Assembly: GCF_900116435.1 (NCBI RefSeq)
Contig: NZ_FPAZ01000003.1
Span: 1,225-65,224, forward strand
Direction of reading: 5' to 3'
Source of the DNA: Pseudoalteromonas lipolytica
GTDB lineage: Bacteria > Pseudomonadota > Gammaproteobacteria > Enterobacterales > Alteromonadaceae
DNA: 64,000 nt
Of this stretch, positions 63,239-64,000 are shown piece by piece. The position numbers were made by a program, and so were the translations under genes. A model generated the notes under the pieces. The model saw only the letters and a list, made by a program, of their open reading frames with translations. It made no database searches and had not been told where the DNA came from. Position 1 is the first letter of the stretch, and each line of letters starts with the position of its first letter.

Positions 63239-64000
63239 TTAGAATTTCATTTGTGCGCCCAGTAAGAAACGGCGACCGTAGTCATGAATAGCCAACGGAC
63301 GATTGTTATCAGGCATACCGGTGCTGTTACCCGACGTCGCTTTTTGCTCTTCGTTTGTGAGGTTAATCGCTTGGAAAATAAGATTAAGGTTTTCTGTCAC
63401 GTTGTAACTCATGTTCAAATCATATTGACCAAAGCCATCTTTATACTGGTTTAAACCTAAGTAGTTTGTGTAGAAGTACTCAGAGCGATAAGTGTATGAA
63501 ACACGTGCAGAGAATGCGCTGTTTTCGTAATAAACCGTGGCATTAAACGTATCTTCAGAGTTATTTGGTAATACGGCTTCTTCACCTGCTTCTTTTTGCT
63601 CAGCGGTTTGCTCAAGCTCAGCATCAGAATAGGTATAGTTTGTTTGAATACCAAAACCATACGGTAGTTTTTGAGTATAGTTCACTTCGAAGCCCGCATT
63701 TTCGCCACCTAAACCATTTTGTGGCTGCGTCACTAAGAAATCACGCACTTCTTCAATACCGGTATCTGGGTCTGTCCATGTCCACTGTTTTTCAACAGTC
63801 GCATTGGTAATATACGAGTCGATATCTTTGTAGAAGTAAGCAAATGATAGAATTGACGATTCATTAAAGTACCACTCTGCCGAAAGGTCATATTGAGTCG
63901 CACGATATGGTTTTAAATAAGGATTCCCTTCGGTGCCTTTACACCCTGTGGCAGCTGCACAGTAACCACTTTTGCGTGCAGATAAAAAGTCATAATCAGG
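63239..64000 (-). CDS. TonB-dependent receptor, C-terminal part (cut by window edge)
   Basis: The reading frame is open to the window edge, giving 253 residues of a barrel C-terminus. NPYLKPYRATQYDLSAEWYF, YFYKDIDSYI, TNYTYSDAELEQT and the closing RRFLLGAQMKF are the late strands of the same receptor class as the gene at 26231. A YCAAATGCKG pair of cysteines suggests an extracellular loop disulfide. The N-terminus, plug and promoter are outside the window, so the substrate cannot be judged. Confidence 0.92.
   Translation of the reverse strand, partial: PDYDFLSARKSGYCAAATGCKGTEGNPYLKPYRATQYDLSAEWYFNESSILSFAYFYKDIDSYITNATVEKQWTWTDPDTGIEEVRDFLVTQPQNGLGGENAGFEVNYTQKLPYGFGIQTNYTYSDAELEQTAEQKEAGEEAVLPNNSEDTFNATVYYENSAFSARVSYTYRSEYFYTNYLGLNQYKDGFGQYDLNMSYNVTENLNLIFQAINLTNEEQKATSGNSTGMPDNNRPLAIHDYGRRFLLGAQMKF

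Overview
The window reads as chromosomal DNA of a marine gammaproteobacterium of the Alteromonadales, most likely Pseudoalteromonas or a close relative. The reasons are the AT-leaning composition, conserved gene orders (ligA-zipA-smc; yqcC-truC-yqcA next to a CsrB-type RNA; queF/syd; perM/bepA/arsC-like/wrbA; gcvR-bcp/bamC), several families typical of that order (DUF3549, DUF3301, DUF2789, DUF2897, DUF3392), and long TonB-dependent receptors with sugar-type regulation. I see no prophage, CRISPR array, transposase gene or plasmid function. The genus is an inference.

Layout. 1-5.4 kb: tRNA-Val with a decayed partial copy beside it, then a three-gene signalling operon (receiver-TPR protein lacking the phospho-Asp, periplasmic solute-binding protein, hybrid histidine kinase). 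5.4-14.4 kb: msrB, small membrane proteins, ligA, zipA, smc and a TrmH-family methyltransferase. 14.7-22.3 kb: yqcA-truC-yqcC, DUF3549-DUF3301, a CsrB-like regulatory RNA at about 17.77-18.18 kb on the minus strand, small conserved proteins, syd and queF. 22.4-35 kb: isoaspartyl peptidase, then a carbohydrate region with two SapC proteins, a cupin/JmjC-like protein, a large TonB-dependent receptor, pgi, zwf-pgl and a LacI-family regulator. Near-identical palindromes overlap the predicted promoters of the receptor and of pgi, which suggests one regulon.

35-46 kb: a 756-residue cysteine desulfurase/metallo-beta-lactamase/rhodanese fusion, PerM-type permease with a TusA-like protein, bepA, an ArsC-like protein, wrbA, an ankyrin membrane protein, an MlaC-like protein and a PagL-type lipid A deacylase. 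46-54 kb: DUF2897 protein, YjiH transporter-like protein, bamC, gcvR, bcp, queE, queC, and a FAN1-type nuclease fused to a DnaQ-type exonuclease behind a LexA box. 54-60.5 kb: a PmrAB-like two-component system divergent from an LtaS/MdoB-like transferase, eptA and dgkA, with two sets of 11-bp-phased CTTAAG-type repeats between them. 60.5-64 kb: two uncharacterised proteins, a DigH-like lipoprotein glycosidase, and the C-terminal part of another TonB-dependent receptor cut by the window edge.

Two repeat families cut across this layout. Five copies of a roughly 200-bp imperfect palindrome (MITE-like, with terminal inverted repeats) each end at or over the stop codon of a neighbouring gene. Two heptamer arrays (GTTGCGA x9, GTTACGA x10) begin exactly at stop codons. 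The most promising points for follow-up are the stop-codon-associated palindromes, the CsrB RNA, the SOS-controlled FAN1-DnaQ fusion, the three-domain sulfur enzyme, and the LacI and PmrA-like regulons.
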